Shown here one piece after another: positions 1-11,317 of a DNA stretch of 64,000 nucleotides. A program made the position numbers and the translations under genes. A model generated the notes under the pieces. It saw nothing but the letters and a program-made list of their open reading frames with translations, was not told the DNA's origin and did no database searches. Where the stretch lies: assembly GCA_001584585.1 (NCBI GenBank), contig LSYV01000035.1:112629-176628 (forward strand). Reading direction: 5' to 3'. How positions within the stretch are numbered: the stretch's first letter is position 1; each line of letters opens with the position of its first letter. Source of the DNA: Gonium pectorale (taxonomy: Eukaryota; Chlorophyta; Chlorophyceae; Chlamydomonadales; Volvocaceae).

Positions 1-932
1 CTTGGCAGCGTCGCGCTGCCCAGCGGGACTGCACAGCACGGCGTCCAGCGTCCCTGACGCGCAGAAAGGGCCACAGAGGCATGGCGCAGAGGCGTGACGC
101 ACACATTTGCATCTTGGAGGAATACGGAAGTACCAGTAATGAGAGAGCACGTCAGGCGCTTTCACACCTAGGTGGTGGGCGTTGAGTCCGAGCCAGGGGC
201 TGAGGCGTGTAAGTGTGTGTGGATGTGTGTGCACGTGGGCATCGCCGCAAGAATACAGCCCGTCTCTAACCCGTACCTTTGTCAATACACGAGTGGAAGG
301 TGCCGTCGACCAATTGAGACATGTCCCTGCAGTCCGCCACCAGATACTCGAGGGAACGGTTGTCGGCATGCTGCGACTTCATCTGCTCGATTACGACAGG
401 AGAGATGTCGACATTGGTCACGACGAATCCGTCGGCGGCCATTCCTTCCTGTATATTGGAATTGCCGCAGCCCACGTGCAGCACTTTGCCATGCGGTAGG
501 TACTTGTTCACAAGGGACTTGAGCGCTGGAAGGAGCAAGGAGAAGGTAGGACTTGTGTGGAGTAAGCCGGGTGGCGTGCGAGGGTGAGGAGGGCGCACAG
601 TGTTCACATCGAAGGGAAGGGGGGAAGTGTGGCGGAAATGTGTCGCGAGGACAGGAAGTGTGCCTGTGCAGGGAGCCAAGCCCGCATAAGCCAACCAACC
701 TAACAACGTGAACCTTAGATCACTGGCAGGCCCCAATACAGTCGGTCCTACGACACGCCAGGATGCGCCTGAACCAGCAGGGGTTTTCAGGGTCTCAGGG
801 TCTCAGGGACGATATACCTGGATAGTTGAAAAACCAGTCGAAATTGGTGGCCGTTGCATTGTATCTAGTGTCCCAGTAAGCGCTCGCGCTGTAGGTCGGC
901 TTGCCCGCTTCCGCGGACACTGCTGCTGCCAT
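1..932 (-). CDS. METTL13-like class I SAM methyltransferase, 3' part missing
   Basis: Three exons are visible on the minus strand: 932-818, 525-277 and 53 to beyond base 1. Phases join cleanly (38 codons plus 1 nt, then 83 codons plus 1 nt). The start is the ATG at 932; the first exon encodes a short leader followed by the YWDTRY block typical of this family. The second carries the SAM-binding motif I (VLHVGCGNS, residues about 53-61), then an acidic strand end (VTNVDIS) and an ADCRDM segment. The third completes the conserved DKGTLDAV stretch (residues 120-127). These features are those of METTL13/EEF1A lysine methyltransferase-like enzymes, which transfer methyl from S-adenosylmethionine to a protein; the substrate here is inferred only. 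The gene runs off the left edge, so C-terminal domains cannot be judged. Confidence 0.85.
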
Positions 933-1576
933 CTGGGACAGGGCTCAAGCAAATATCAGCCACCAGACCGAAACACAATGCAGGAGTTTAACAGGAGCGA
1001 AGATGGGGAATTATGGATGGCAATTAAGGAATCTCAGAGTAAACAAAATTTATACGGAAACAGAGACGGAAATGCAGTCAGATGGCGAGTAACAAAAATC
1101 CAATAGATATGTCTGTCGTACATGTGTCACTGCCTGCCTGCCTGCTTCCCACCGCCATGAGCCAACTCAGAGCACCTTCCTAGACGTGCGGCGGCTAACA
1201 CTGAGCGCGATGTACGACGTACGACGTGACCGTACTTTTAAAAATTTTCGCAGTTCCCTATAAGATGCCCACGCGCGATCTACAGCAACTTACTAAAGCT
1301 CGCCCATGTAGCCCTGCACTGATCATTCATGCTTTTAGCTTAACGTTCAATCATGCCGGTCAACTTTCGAATTCCCGGTCGCCATATGCAGCCCCAAAGC
1401 CTGGAGGGTACCCGCTCGGACTCTTCTGCGACGGGCTGAAACCGCCGCTGGAAGTAGGACCTTAGCTAGTAGGACCTTAGCGAATTCAAACGAGAACATG
1501 CGCCCCCCCTCTTATTTTTTCGCTGAGCCAGCTTCCGCCTGCGACTTCCGCCAGCGACTTCATTCTAGATTCACAG
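933..1576. promoter_or_regulatory. Divergent intergenic region
   Basis: This stretch separates two genes transcribed away from each other, so it should hold both promoters and the unresolved first exon of the plus-strand gene. A 14-nt motif (agtaggaccttagc) occurs twice near 1453-1481. A short open frame starts with ATG at 1352 but none of its donor sites fits the phase of the next exon, so I do not call it. No core promoter element is convincing by eye. Confidence 0.4.
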
Positions 1577-2891
1577 GACTACAGCAAACTCTGGGACACG
1601 GAGGGAGCGGACGAACCCCAGCCGGCCCCGCAGCCGGCCCCGCAGCCCGAACCAGCACGAGAGAAGAGTAAGTCGATGTGGGTACATTCCGCTACCATCC
1701 ATCATAGCCAACCTGCCTCACCCCTTTGGTCCTCAGGTCGCGCGGAACGCATGATGGACGACCTAGAGCAGGAGTGGGCTGAACGGCAACAGCGGCCCCA
1801 AGACCCGGCTTGGGATGCCTGTAACAAGCCTGACCCCCGCGGCGAGGCCGTGTCTGCCATCCTGAAGGGTTTCAAGGACCGTGACATCAACAAGCTGGTG
1901 TTCGCATCGATCCAGCAGGTACTCCCCGGGTGCAAGATTGGGCTGCGTATGCAACTATGGAGTGAGATTCCTTCCCCCTCCCTCCTGTGTCCCATATCCC
2001 CAGATTGACACCGACGAGTACGTGCCCATGCCCGAAGAGGACCGCGTAGCGCAGTACGTCGGCGAGTACCGCCTGGACTACAAGCTGGGGCCTAAGGACT
2101 ACAACTTCTGCGCGGGAAAGGCCAATGGGAAGGTGGAGCGCTGGGTGTGCCCCACCGCTTATGGCTCCGAGGAGGACTGGCCGGAGCTGTGCGTGAGTTT
2201 TGGGCGAAAGGGGAACGCGGGCGGGTGTAACCCATGTCTCTGTGGATGTAGCTCTGTAGGTTTCTATCTGCAGGTTGCTCCCCTCATCTCCCCTTCAGCT
2301 CTTTCTCTGTACATTCTTATTCGGACGGCCGCAGAAGAAGTGGAGAGTAGTGAGGGAAGTGGAGGTGGACCTGGCGGAGTACATCAGCTTCTTGTTCGAC
2401 GACCCTCAGCCTGGCGGCTCGGAGTACAACGCCTGCTTCGACAAGAAGTTCCCGGACGCTGGGCGGTTCCGCACGACGGTCGGCAAGCAGGCGATCTGCG
2501 CGCAGCTGTTCGCCGCTACGGTCCTCCAGTCATTCCACAAATTCCTCACGTTCGTTCGGTGGTCGGAGTACGGCAAGTGCACCCTCATGCACTCAAAGTA
2601 CGGCATCTGCGAGCGACGCGGGCAGGCGGCCGGGGGCGACGACGGCGAGGACGACGGCTACGATGACGACAGCGAGGGCGAGGGCGAGGACGGTGAGGCG
2701 CATCGTCGGGGGGGTCGCGGTGAGCTGCATGCACGTGAAGGGCTGTACCCATGCATGAAACCGCGTAACGAAGAGCAGTGCTCGCAACTATTTCGCAACT
2801 ATTTCTTTCTGCAGCTTACGCGGAGGATGCTGAGCGCGAGCTGCACTTGGGGCCCAGCGCCAAGCGTCCGCGGACTGAGGCCGGGGCATAG
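1577..2891 (+). CDS. Unknown intron-rich gene with acidic tail, 5' end unresolved
   Basis: Five exons join in phase: 1577-1667, 1737-1918, 2004-2192, 2335-2692 and 2815-2891 (stop TAG). They give at least 298 residues. I do not recognise the family. The first exon is Pro/Gln/Glu-rich with a repeated QPAP unit. The middle exons look folded: a charged helical segment ending in KDRDINKLVFASIQQ, a YVPMPEEDRV stretch, and an aromatic- and cysteine-containing core (NACFDKKFPDAG, FVRWSEYGKC, SKYGICERR). The fourth exon ends in an Asp/Glu/Gly-rich acidic run, and the last has a basic AKRPRTE segment that could be a nuclear signal. The initiator ATG is not found: the frame is open upstream of 1577 but has no ATG, so the first exon lies further 5' or 1577 is not the true acceptor. 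The stop codon lies inside the first unit of the 58-bp repeat. Confidence 0.65.
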
Positions 2892-3108
2892 CCCTTGGGA
2901 GACGGCTCCGGGCTTCACGCGGAGCACTCGCGCCAAGGAGCTGGCATAACCCTTGGGAGACGGCTCCGGGCTTCACGCGGAGCACTCGCGCCAAGGGGCG
3001 GGCATAACCCTTGGGAGACGGCTCCGGGCTTCACGCGGAGCACTCGCGCCAAGGGGCGGGCATAACCCTTGGGAGACGGCTCCGGGCTTCACGCGGAGCA
3101 CTCGCGCC
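2886..3108. repeat. 58-bp direct tandem repeat, about 3.8 copies
   Basis: Units begin at 2886, 2944, 3002 and 3060, an exact 58-nt period, each opening with gcata then cccttgggagacggctcc. The last unit breaks off near 3108. Copies are nearly identical; the first differs at the stop codon (TAG against TAA in later units) and at the end of the unit. The array sits at the 3' end of the preceding gene. Confidence 0.95.
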
Positions 3109-4387
3109 CGGCGGCGATACAACCGGAGAGGTACCCTGTCCTCAAAACAAGGTGGCCGTCCCTAGGCCTTCAATTGGGGGTCCGGTGTTTTTCAACACCA
3201 CCAAGCGGAGCATTGAGCCTTTTGTTTCTTTTGTCTTATTTGAGCTCGTGATTCTTGAGCCTTCTGGCTCGTACGGAGCGGAGCATTGAGTCGAGCATTG
3301 ACTCAGCCAGGCTGCATGTGAAAGGTGTCGAGCATGGGCGGGCGGGGGAACATATTCTAAACCATACGCCGGGCCATCACGGGCCATACGAAAACCGATT
3401 GCAACATGTCCGGGCGTGTCCGGGCCGCTGCACTTCAGGCAACCTTCGCTGTTTCTGATTCCCCGTCCTTTTTGGTACCGCAGGATATTTGTCAAGCGCC
3501 CCTTCGTGTCGTAGCGTTGGCGCTACAACTGCGGTCACGAGTTAGCCTGCCTTCGTTTATGGGATAGGTCATTGAATTGGATAACCAACCCGCACTCCGT
3601 GGTTCAGTGCGGGTTATGCAACGAAGCGCTGCATAACGCGCACTGAACCACGGAGACTACGGCAACGAAACAATGCCGGCGGCACAGGAAAGCAAGTCCG
3701 GCGCCTTCAGGCTTCACATAAAAAGAGGACAAGGAAGGGAGAGAAGGCAAAGGCGGGGAGGTTCTTTTAGCAATGTGGCCTGCAGTAGTGCGGTCTGCCC
3801 GCGCTGTTCCGCGTTACAAGTCTCGACCTATCCAGACACGTCCCGACGTGTTCCCGACACGTAGCCACCTGGTTCGGCTTCGTCCGTACTCCCAGGTCTG
3901 TATACGGCCGGGTGGGCGTGCGGCCGGCCTTGTAACCGCTGAGCGCCGTCGGACCGGTGGCCATGACGACAACACTGCCGAGCAATCCTGGCAACTAGCA
4001 ATCCAACATGTGTAGTCCGACAACAGCTGGTACGCCGTTCTTTTGGGGAGGGAGAAACGTCACCTGCATTGCTGCGTACCCGCCCGCCCTACTGGAAACG
4101 CTGCGGCTTCGGGAGATTCGGGTGCGTATGACCGCAGAGGCGGGCTCTTTCTTCGCAAATGTCTTTGTTTTGTTGGCTCTAAAGCGCCCATTTGCGCTCG
4201 CTGAGGTCCGTAACACCACATCACGTGCAAGCTCCCGGACGCAGGCACTTCTCTGCAGATTTCTCATTTTGCAAGACGTCGTTCCACAAGGAGGTGATGA
4301 TCGAAAAACCCACTCACCCCGCACGTACTCGCACTCGGCGTCCATATCTGCATACATACTGTCATGTGCAGTGTCGCCACCTGTCCG
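3109..4387. other. Gene-poor stretch with no supported gene
   Basis: Short open frames exist in all frames, but none shows splice-compatible neighbours, a recognisable motif or protein-like composition. Between 3205 and 3305 the motif gagcattgag recurs three times in a T-rich tract. The only strong structure is the hairpin at 3595-3655, listed separately. Confidence 0.5.
3595..3655. repeat. Inverted repeat able to form a 26-bp stem-loop
   Basis: The left arm 3595-3620 (ctccgtggttcagtgcgggt followed by tatgca) is the reverse complement of 3630-3655 with one mismatch in 26, around a 9-nt loop (acgaagcgc). No open frame crosses it usefully. It could be a miniature inverted-repeat element remnant, a small-RNA hairpin or a cruciform-forming site; the sequence alone does not decide. 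Confidence 0.9.
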
Positions 4388-5630
4388 TCACCACCTGGCA
4401 TCTGCCCCGCGTGCATGGCCCCAGGCTGTGTGTAGGATTCGGGTTCTATGCTTGAAGCTTGCAGTCTGGCACGCACGGAAGGCTTCCTGAAACTCCATAG
4501 CCGCTTCCGCCAATGCTTTAAAGGCCACCGCCGGCAGCGCGTTGGACTTGCTGATCTCCACCGCAAGGTCCCGCCCAGCCTGCCACGAGCAAACTGGACG
4601 GGTGGTGCGGAGGCCCCACAGTGCCTGGTGCGCCAGGGCTTCCACCGGATCATGGTGAGGCCGGGGAGGGTCTGGAGGGCCCCGTGCAGCCGCTGCCAAG
4701 TGGCGATAGCCGCGGAAGCCCAGGATGGTACCGTAGTCGACACTGTCAGTGTCGCTGCTGCTGGAGACCACCATGTCGCTGGGCGTTGGGCGAGGCGCCT
4801 GTGGCGTTCGTTGGCGTCCGGCCCCACCCAATAGGGAACCAGACCGCAACCCTGCGGTACTTTCACGGCCTGCTTTAGAGCGCTTGGGTGCCGGGGCTGC
4901 CGTGGGTGCCTCTGCAGTGGGTCAACTTCCATGCGGGAAGGCCCTCCTGCCACGTGCCCCGGGCCACCTGCCGCCGCGACTGACGACCTCGCAACCCAAC
5001 TGGGCAGTGGGAGGGCGCTGGCGGCGAGGATAGCGGCGGGAGCTGCTTCCCGTGCTTTGGCCGCTACGATGTGTGGGGCTGCCGCTGCTGCTGCTGCTGG
5101 CGGCCCACTGGCCCGCGCGTGCCACCTTGCCCTCGTCATTCATCGTTACGCAGAACCCTTTGCCGCACTTCATTGCGACGTCGACGACGTGAAACGCCTT
5201 GTTCTTACGGTGGCCCCGATCAGACAACTTAGCCGCGCGCTTGGGTTGCGGGTAGTACTCCAGGATGTAGGCGGGCGCGGCATCGTGCATTAGCTTGCTG
5301 GCGTTCTCCAGCGAACACTTACCCGCACGCGCCGCCTATGAGCATCTGAGACCGGAGCGGCTTGACACAAGCCATGGCAACGTCAAGTTGCCAGCCCCTG
5401 CCGCTCTTCTGGTAGCCCCTGGGCTGTACTGGGTAGCTGCCCGATCCCGAACAGCTTGGCAGCCTGGACCATGGCGAGATGGCGTCCTTCTGCGGGAGCC
5501 GCAACCGGTTGGCGAGGGCCCAGCTGCCGGCGAGCTTGGCAACCTCCTCATCATCTTGAACGGTAACAGCGAGCTGCTCGCCGTCCTGGCGTCCTCCATG
5601 ACCACACTGAGCTGGTACTGGGCTTGCCAC
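4388..5630 (-). pseudogene. Frame-broken coding relic, possibly of a mobile element
   Basis: Protein-like sequence continues along the minus strand but jumps between frames. From 5630 down to about 5320 it reads through a VQDDEEVAKLAGSW segment. From about 5310 to 5100 it reads LENASKLMHDAAPAYILEYY and VDVAMKCGKGFCVTMNDEG. It then shifts again toward RMEVDPLQRHPRQPRHP near 4925-4880. Finally 4849-4388 reads a Ser-rich SDMVVSSSSDTDS and an AVAFKALAEAAMEFQEAF helix. No GT-AG introns that I can find reconcile the frames, so decay by small indels is likely. I do not recognise the family. A gene with introns I failed to resolve remains possible. Confidence 0.35.
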
Positions 5631-5846
5631 TCGCTGCAGTCTCCACTTCCCTTTACTTGGTGCGCACTGCGCAGCCTCTTGCTAAGCCGCTTCCTGGTGG
5701 AGGCGGAGGCGCTGCTTGCCCAGGAAGCTGATGTCGTGACGTATCGTGTGACGTACATATGGCGGACCGCTGGCGTGCATACCCGGGCGGATGCAGACCC
5801 TGCAGCTTGGGATGCGCCACGCTCCAGCCTTAGAGCAGCGCAATGA

Positions 5847-7145
5847 TGAGCGTTGCGAGGCAGCACTTGCCGGCCGAGCGGCCCGAGCCAACCGCAAACA
5901 AGATTCTTGGGCGGGGTCGGCGGAGGGAGGGCCTTGGGCCGGCGACGGGTTTTATCGGCGGCCCAGAGCTGTAGCCCACAAATGCCACAACCCATGGCTG
6001 TTCCCAAACTACGGCTACGTCTTTGCAGCAGTCATGAACCCTTGACGACCAATGCGGCGGTCTGCGGCTCCCTGCTTGTTCCTGACGGCAAGTGAGAAAA
6101 GCCATGGGCGAGCCAAATGCGTAGAAGCGTGGGGATACCGGCCGCAGTACAAAAGCCACCGCAAGGGAAGGGGGAACGCCCTTGGGGATACCAGCCTAGC
6201 GTGCGTACGCACGGTTCGTCGCGGTTTTGGCGCGCGACATGCAAGGTGGCCTCGCGTAACCGTGTGCAGCGTTTGCCGGGGTGCAGCCAATGGTGCGCGC
6301 GCGACTTTCGCTGAGGGCGCGAACCTTCCTTGCTCTCCAGCGCTATTCGCTTGTTACCTGCACCTTTAAACTGGCAGATTGCGCCTCCCATGCCTACGAA
6401 CGCGTCCCTACACCCAGGAACTGCCAGATTGGAGGTCCAACCTCGAACGGGCACACTGCAAGTACGGTATGGCTTAGTTGCAGGAACTGGCGGAACGTAA
6501 GAGTCGTTGCCCAATTAATACGTACGCGTGGGGACCAGGAGGTCAGATGAACCGCATATGCTATCTGGAAGGTTACGATAGAGTGCATGCATTTACGGAC
6601 TTGTGACGCAAAATCGGGAAACCAAGGATACATGCGCCTCTCGTGCCCAAAGCATAACCCAAAAGCAGAAGAGGCAAGCACAGACCGGAACGGTGCCACA
6701 ATCATGGCAGTTGGTGTAATCACCGAAACGAGGTGTACGATAGCCAAAACATCCCGCAATATGCCTCAAGACAGGCCCGCTCCCGACCGAATACGCCCAT
6801 GCTCTCGACCGTGTAGAATGTCTCGACCATGCAGATTGTCTCGTAGAAGAGTGGCCGTACACAAAATGCTCCCGAACCACGATCGGTTTCAAAATGTAAC
6901 GTGCAGTTCATTGTAATTAGGAGCCCGCCACGCATGGCGCGGACACCCTCCAACAGAGCCTTGCAAAGAAAGCAGCTCATGCTCGTCCTCTGCTTGCCAC
7001 CAGCCATCCCCTAGCTAACCCATGCCGCAAACAGTCCATCGCACGCAATGCAACCGTACCCCTCGACCAACCCCGTAAACATCTCCTTTGACCTCTTGTT
7101 CCTCATCAATCTCCCTTTGCCTCTTGTTCCGCAGCAGCCGCAAAG
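5847..7145. other. Gene-poor stretch, nothing supported
   Basis: Overlapping open frames up to 160 codons occur on both strands, but none has motifs, consistent splice sites or biased composition. The segment 6550-7000 is relatively AT-rich and may be 3' flank of the DHHC gene, which ends at 7146 on the minus strand. Confidence 0.4.
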
Positions 7146-9212
7146 TCAACCGTGCCGGTGGCACGACTTGCAGCCGCCTGATCCGCACGACGCCGCTGCT
7201 GCAGCCTGCTGCTCCTTGGACAGGAAAACGGGCGCCATCGGTGCCGTGGCAGGCGAGCACGCTTCCCGGCAATTCGCCACGCAGCCGCGACTGAAAGGGT
7301 TCACAAAGCTATGCCCGTCCGGCGCCTGCAAGTAGCGGTAACGGTGCCAGTTTGCAAGCTCGTTGGTGGTGATGTTGCGCGCCACCTGGGACGCCTGGGC
7401 GATGGCCAGAGCCGCCACGCTCAAGCCCACAAACACGTCCGCGACCTCAAACACCACCATCCAGACAAGCTTGTCAGGCCGCCACTGCGGTGCGCTGACG
7501 TGCCGGTTGATTTGGATAATGCCGACGACAGCAGACACCACCATGGCGTAAAGAGCCACCCATAGGAACATCAGGAAGAGGTGGCGGTTGCCCTTGCCGA
7601 TTGCGTTCCCCACCCACGGGCAGAAATGGTCGAACACCTGGGGACGCGAGTGGGCATTCAGGAAGGAGTGAGGGGCAGTGCGGATGTATAAGACACGTGT
7701 GCCTCACGGCGTATGGTGTGAAGTAGATGCTGTTGGACTGGTGGCCGTGTAAGGTTCAAGTTTGGCCGCTACAGTTGACACGGACCCGAAAGATGTTGAC
7801 GACGCTGCTATGTACGGTACCTAGCTGTGAGCTACCATCAACCAGACGGCGATGACGGGCTGCACGCGCTCTATTATTTTTGCTCTCGTTCACGTGTTTT
7901 GCCCCACTGCAATATGCCCATAACTGACCTCGATGCAGCGATTGGTGACCGAGCAGTGTTTTGCCCGAAGCGGTCGCACAATGCGGCACGTGACACACAG
8001 CTGCTGCCAGTTGCCCGCCCAGAGGGCAGGAGAGTCGAGAAGCTTGGCATGCCCATGCTTGTCGTCCCTGCCGATGGCTGCGACCGAGGTGCCGCTGCTA
8101 GCAGCTCCAGCCCCGCCAGCGCCGCTAGCCGCAACACCGCGCTGTACAGCGGCGCTGCTGCTGCCGCCGGCCAGAAGCGCGCCCTCCACGTCGTCCGCCG
8201 AGCCGCTACTCCCGCTGCTGCCGGTGTCCCTCTTGCTGTATGTCTCCCAGCCGGTGGGTATGAAGCCCGGGTCGCTGGTGGTGACGCGGTAGAGCAGCAC
8301 AAGCGCCACGCCGCCCGTGGCCGCGACGCTCCAGCCCCACAACTGGAGCGCCATCCCCATGGATGGGTCCATCACTTTGTAGAAAAAGAGGGCAACGAGG
8401 CCGATGATGAGACCCCAGATGCAGGGGCACAGCTGCGTCGAGGTGAGCCAAGATAGACGGCCATGCTTGCCAAACCAACCGCCAACCGCGCCAGCCCCAG
8501 GCTCGTGCTTGGACTTGTATTCGGCCAGGTGGAGCCCAAGGTACCGGTGGCCCTTGTCAATGGCGAGCTGCGCGGGGGTGCTGCCCGTCACGTCGGCATA
8601 GGTCAGCACGCATGCGGAGCCGCCCTGCAGCAGCACGGTGCACGCCTCGCCGTTGCCCTTGATTGCAGCCCAGTGCAGGGGCGTGCAGCCCTCCTTGTCA
8701 GCGAGCGTGTACCGTGCGTCCAGAACGAGCAGCAAGCGGATGGTGTCGTGGAAGCCCTTGTAGGCTGCCCAGTGCAGCGGTGTGCGACCGTCGTTGTCGG
8801 GAGCGTCAACGTCGGCACTCCAGCGCAGCGCAAGGTGGTAAAGGACAGCGGTCTGTCCATACTGCGCTGCGACGTGCGCTACCGTGTAGCCGCGGTTGTC
8901 CCGCGCCTCCCAGTCGGCGTTGTGCCGGAGCAGCGCCTCGATGACGGGGAGGCTGCCACGCACGGATGCCCAGTGCAGGGCGGTTTGGCCTGTGTGATCG
9001 GCCGCGTTCACATGAGCACCGTGCTGTAGCAAGTACGTGCTCTCCGGCACCCGGTTGTTCAGCGCGGCCCATTGAAGCGGATAGTATCCGTTCTCGTCAG
9101 GCTTGTTGACGCTGGATGGATCGGCTTCCACAAACGTGCGCAGCTTGTCAAAGTCACCATACGCGCAGGCCTTGCTAAGCGTATCAATGACTTCAGCTGG
9201 CCTGGCGCTCAT
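7146..9212 (-). CDS. Ankyrin-repeat DHHC-type S-acyltransferase (HIP14/TIP1-like), DHFC variant
   Basis: Two exons, 9212-7929 (428 codons) and 7637-7146, join in phase 0 and give 591 residues. The protein should palmitoylate cysteines of target proteins at the Golgi or endomembranes. Residues about 8-240 hold six ankyrin repeats with TALHWAS and TPLHWAA type helices. Two hydrophobic segments follow (about 262-282 and 290-313), then a Ser/Gly/Ala-rich loop, then the cysteine-rich domain (CRIVRPLRAKHC). The second exon begins at the active site: VFDHFCPWVGNAIG, with C434 as the predicted acyl-carrying cysteine. Two more membrane segments and the TTxE motif (NITTNELAN) follow, then a PFSRGCVANC segment like HIP14. 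The usual second histidine is phenylalanine, and the cysteine of the common GNC block is alanine. Yeast Akr1, also an ankyrin enzyme, uses DHYC, so activity is plausible. The final exon has no predicted coiled coil. Confidence 0.93.
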
Positions 9213-10780
9213 CTCAGCGTGGATCTACGCTACAAGCTTAAATGCGCAAATTCTAATGGAGGCTGCGGTAGGCTTTTCTGGTCGATTCGTCGGGGGGCGA
9301 TGATGTTTAAACGGCAGACGGAGTCTTCAGCTATCCTTGTCGGGTGATAACTATTTTCCTAATGGGACCATAGACATGGTAGTCCTGGACTTATGTAGAA
9401 GCAACATTTCCCTCAGGTTGGTTTATTGCGCCCTATGCTTTATCTACTAGAATGCCTACTTGACTGCGCGATGCATTTCCATCCTGATCATGATACGCGA
9501 CTTCTCTCGGCTGCGTGTCGTACGCAGTGTGCTGCACCGTACGCCACGTGTGTTACGCCTGGTTGTAACTGCTCAGCTTGCTGCGCAATAAAACATGCGA
9601 CGTTCAGTCCAAATGTTCCTTGCGATCCCTCAGACACCCAGCAGCGGATACGTAATCCGCCCCACTAGCTCCGCCACCGCTCTCCATGTTTTGCCTATCC
9701 GCCGGCGCGTTCCCTCCCCCAAGTGTGCTATCCGGTCTGCACCGCGTTAACATGTCGCGCCTATCCCTCCCGGGCAGCGGGACCTGCCCGGCTAAGTGCC
9801 CATCTGCATCCCGGTCCGTCCGCCTCAGCCGACCTGAGATCGTGCCTGCGGCTGCACCCAGTCCATTTCCAGTACCCGCCTCGCCATCCGGCCCGCGATC
9901 TCACTCAGCGCCACATGGGAATCTACGACCGGGCAGCTTGGCTCTGGGGCTGCACGTGAAGGAAACCGAGATTTGATCGACATTATCGTGAGGTTGGCCA
10001 ACACAGGAAGTGTTAGATTCAATATTTTCTGCTCTAGGGACGTTGGTGATGCTGCTATAACGGGAGCGCACATCAGTCGTACAGTCGTGAACCCTGATTC
10101 GAATGGCCTTGTCACTCACGCCGGTTCCGCAACAGGCCAAACAAGGACCCAGTATTACGAAACACACCGCACCAACTGGTTCGCGAGTTCAGGGAGCTGG
10201 ACACCTCTGACGCCTGCGTTATGTATGCGTAACGGTATGCTCAAAACAGTTCTATGAGCGACAAAATAAACCTATATGGTCCCCTCCGCTGCGGACTTCT
10301 AGAGAACTTGCTTGAGCACCAGCGGATGCGGGAGGCGGGTCGTTGCCTGCGGGCCTTACGCTCCGTCGAAGGGTGCCCGCTGAGTTTGGTGGTTGGGCCT
10401 GGGTTCGGAGGGTGTGGTTGGTTTTGGTGGTGGGTGTTATAAATCGAATCTCAGAATAGGTCAAATTGGGAAAATCAAATAGTCCTTATTGGGTCAATGC
10501 GTTCTGAGTGTTTTGAGGTGCGGCTCCCCTGTTGGGGCAGGTGCCGTTTGCCGCTCTGTTTCGGCGGGTCGCAGGGGGGATTGGGGTCTAGGTTGCCGGC
10601 TTTTGCTAGGGGAGGGTGGTGTCTTGCTGCCTGTGCTCCACGGGTCGTTTCCGTCTGTTTCTCTCCTTTCCTCGTGTTATGTTTGTGTCCTCCTTTCCTT
10701 TGTTTCGTCATCTCGCCTTCCTGCTCTGTGGTCTTTAGGCGCAGGTTCTCTTCTTGTGTGCGCCATCGGTGTTTGGTCTT
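9213..10780. other. Upstream flank of the DHHC gene, no gene seen
   Basis: This holds the promoter of the minus-strand DHHC gene near 9213-9500. Open frames are short and lack motifs. The segment 10480-10780 is rich in T and G with a T-rich run of tct/ctt triplets around 10640-10720 and leads into the first copy of the diverged repeat. Confidence 0.4.
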
Positions 10781-10915
10781 GGCTGCCGTGGTGCGCTGTA
10801 GTTAGGGCAGGTTTTCGGTGCTTGCTAGTGCCAAAATCGAAGTGGCCAACGGGAGGGCTGCCTGTCCCTCCCGTTTTCTGCGCCCTTTGTCGCCTCTCCA
10901 CCTGTAACCTTTCCA
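10781..10915 (+). repeat. Diverged repeat, copy 1 (forward)
   Basis: This segment matches the reverse complement of 11757-11879 at roughly 85 percent by eye, with one block of about 20 nt absent from the other copy. Shared runs include actgtagttagggcag-like and cctgtaacctttccac sequence. Together they form an inverted pair separated by about 840 nt, suggesting two insertions of one repeat family or the arms of one element. Confidence 0.75.
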
Positions 10916-11317
10916 CAGAAGGAAAGCGGGCGCTGAAGAGGACCATCTCCCTCACGCACGATGAAGCCGACGGCGGAATTCGGCAGTGCTTCAAGACAGC
11001 GCGACGGCCGGCCAAAGGATACCACTCACACGGATATAGGCGGTGGATGCTTCATGTCGTCGTGAAGTGCGGTCAGGTGCACTGATGCCTGTTCAACACG
11101 ATTCTCAGGCGGCCGCGGCTGGCAGGTGGGCGCTGGACAACGCCCGTAAGTACAAGTGCAGAGCGCAGTGTCGTGCGTCCACTTCACGGGCATAGTTGGA
11201 TCGGCTGGCAGCGAGGGCGAAACCCTCATCGCCGCGCCCCAGGCCACACAGCCCGCCCAGTAGCCGGCGAGCCAGGAGAATCCGCAGCAGCCCGGGGCGG
11301 CAGCAGCGGCGGCTGGC

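Noticed and set aside
2886..3108. 58-bp repeats as a CRISPR array
   Set aside because: Units are contiguous with no unique spacers, and the genome is eukaryotic.
10489..11085. 198-codon open frame as a gene
   Set aside because: It overlaps the diverged repeat copy, has Cys/Leu/Val-rich composition typical of random GT-rich sequence, and the reverse copy shares the same apparent peptide because the DNA is repeated.
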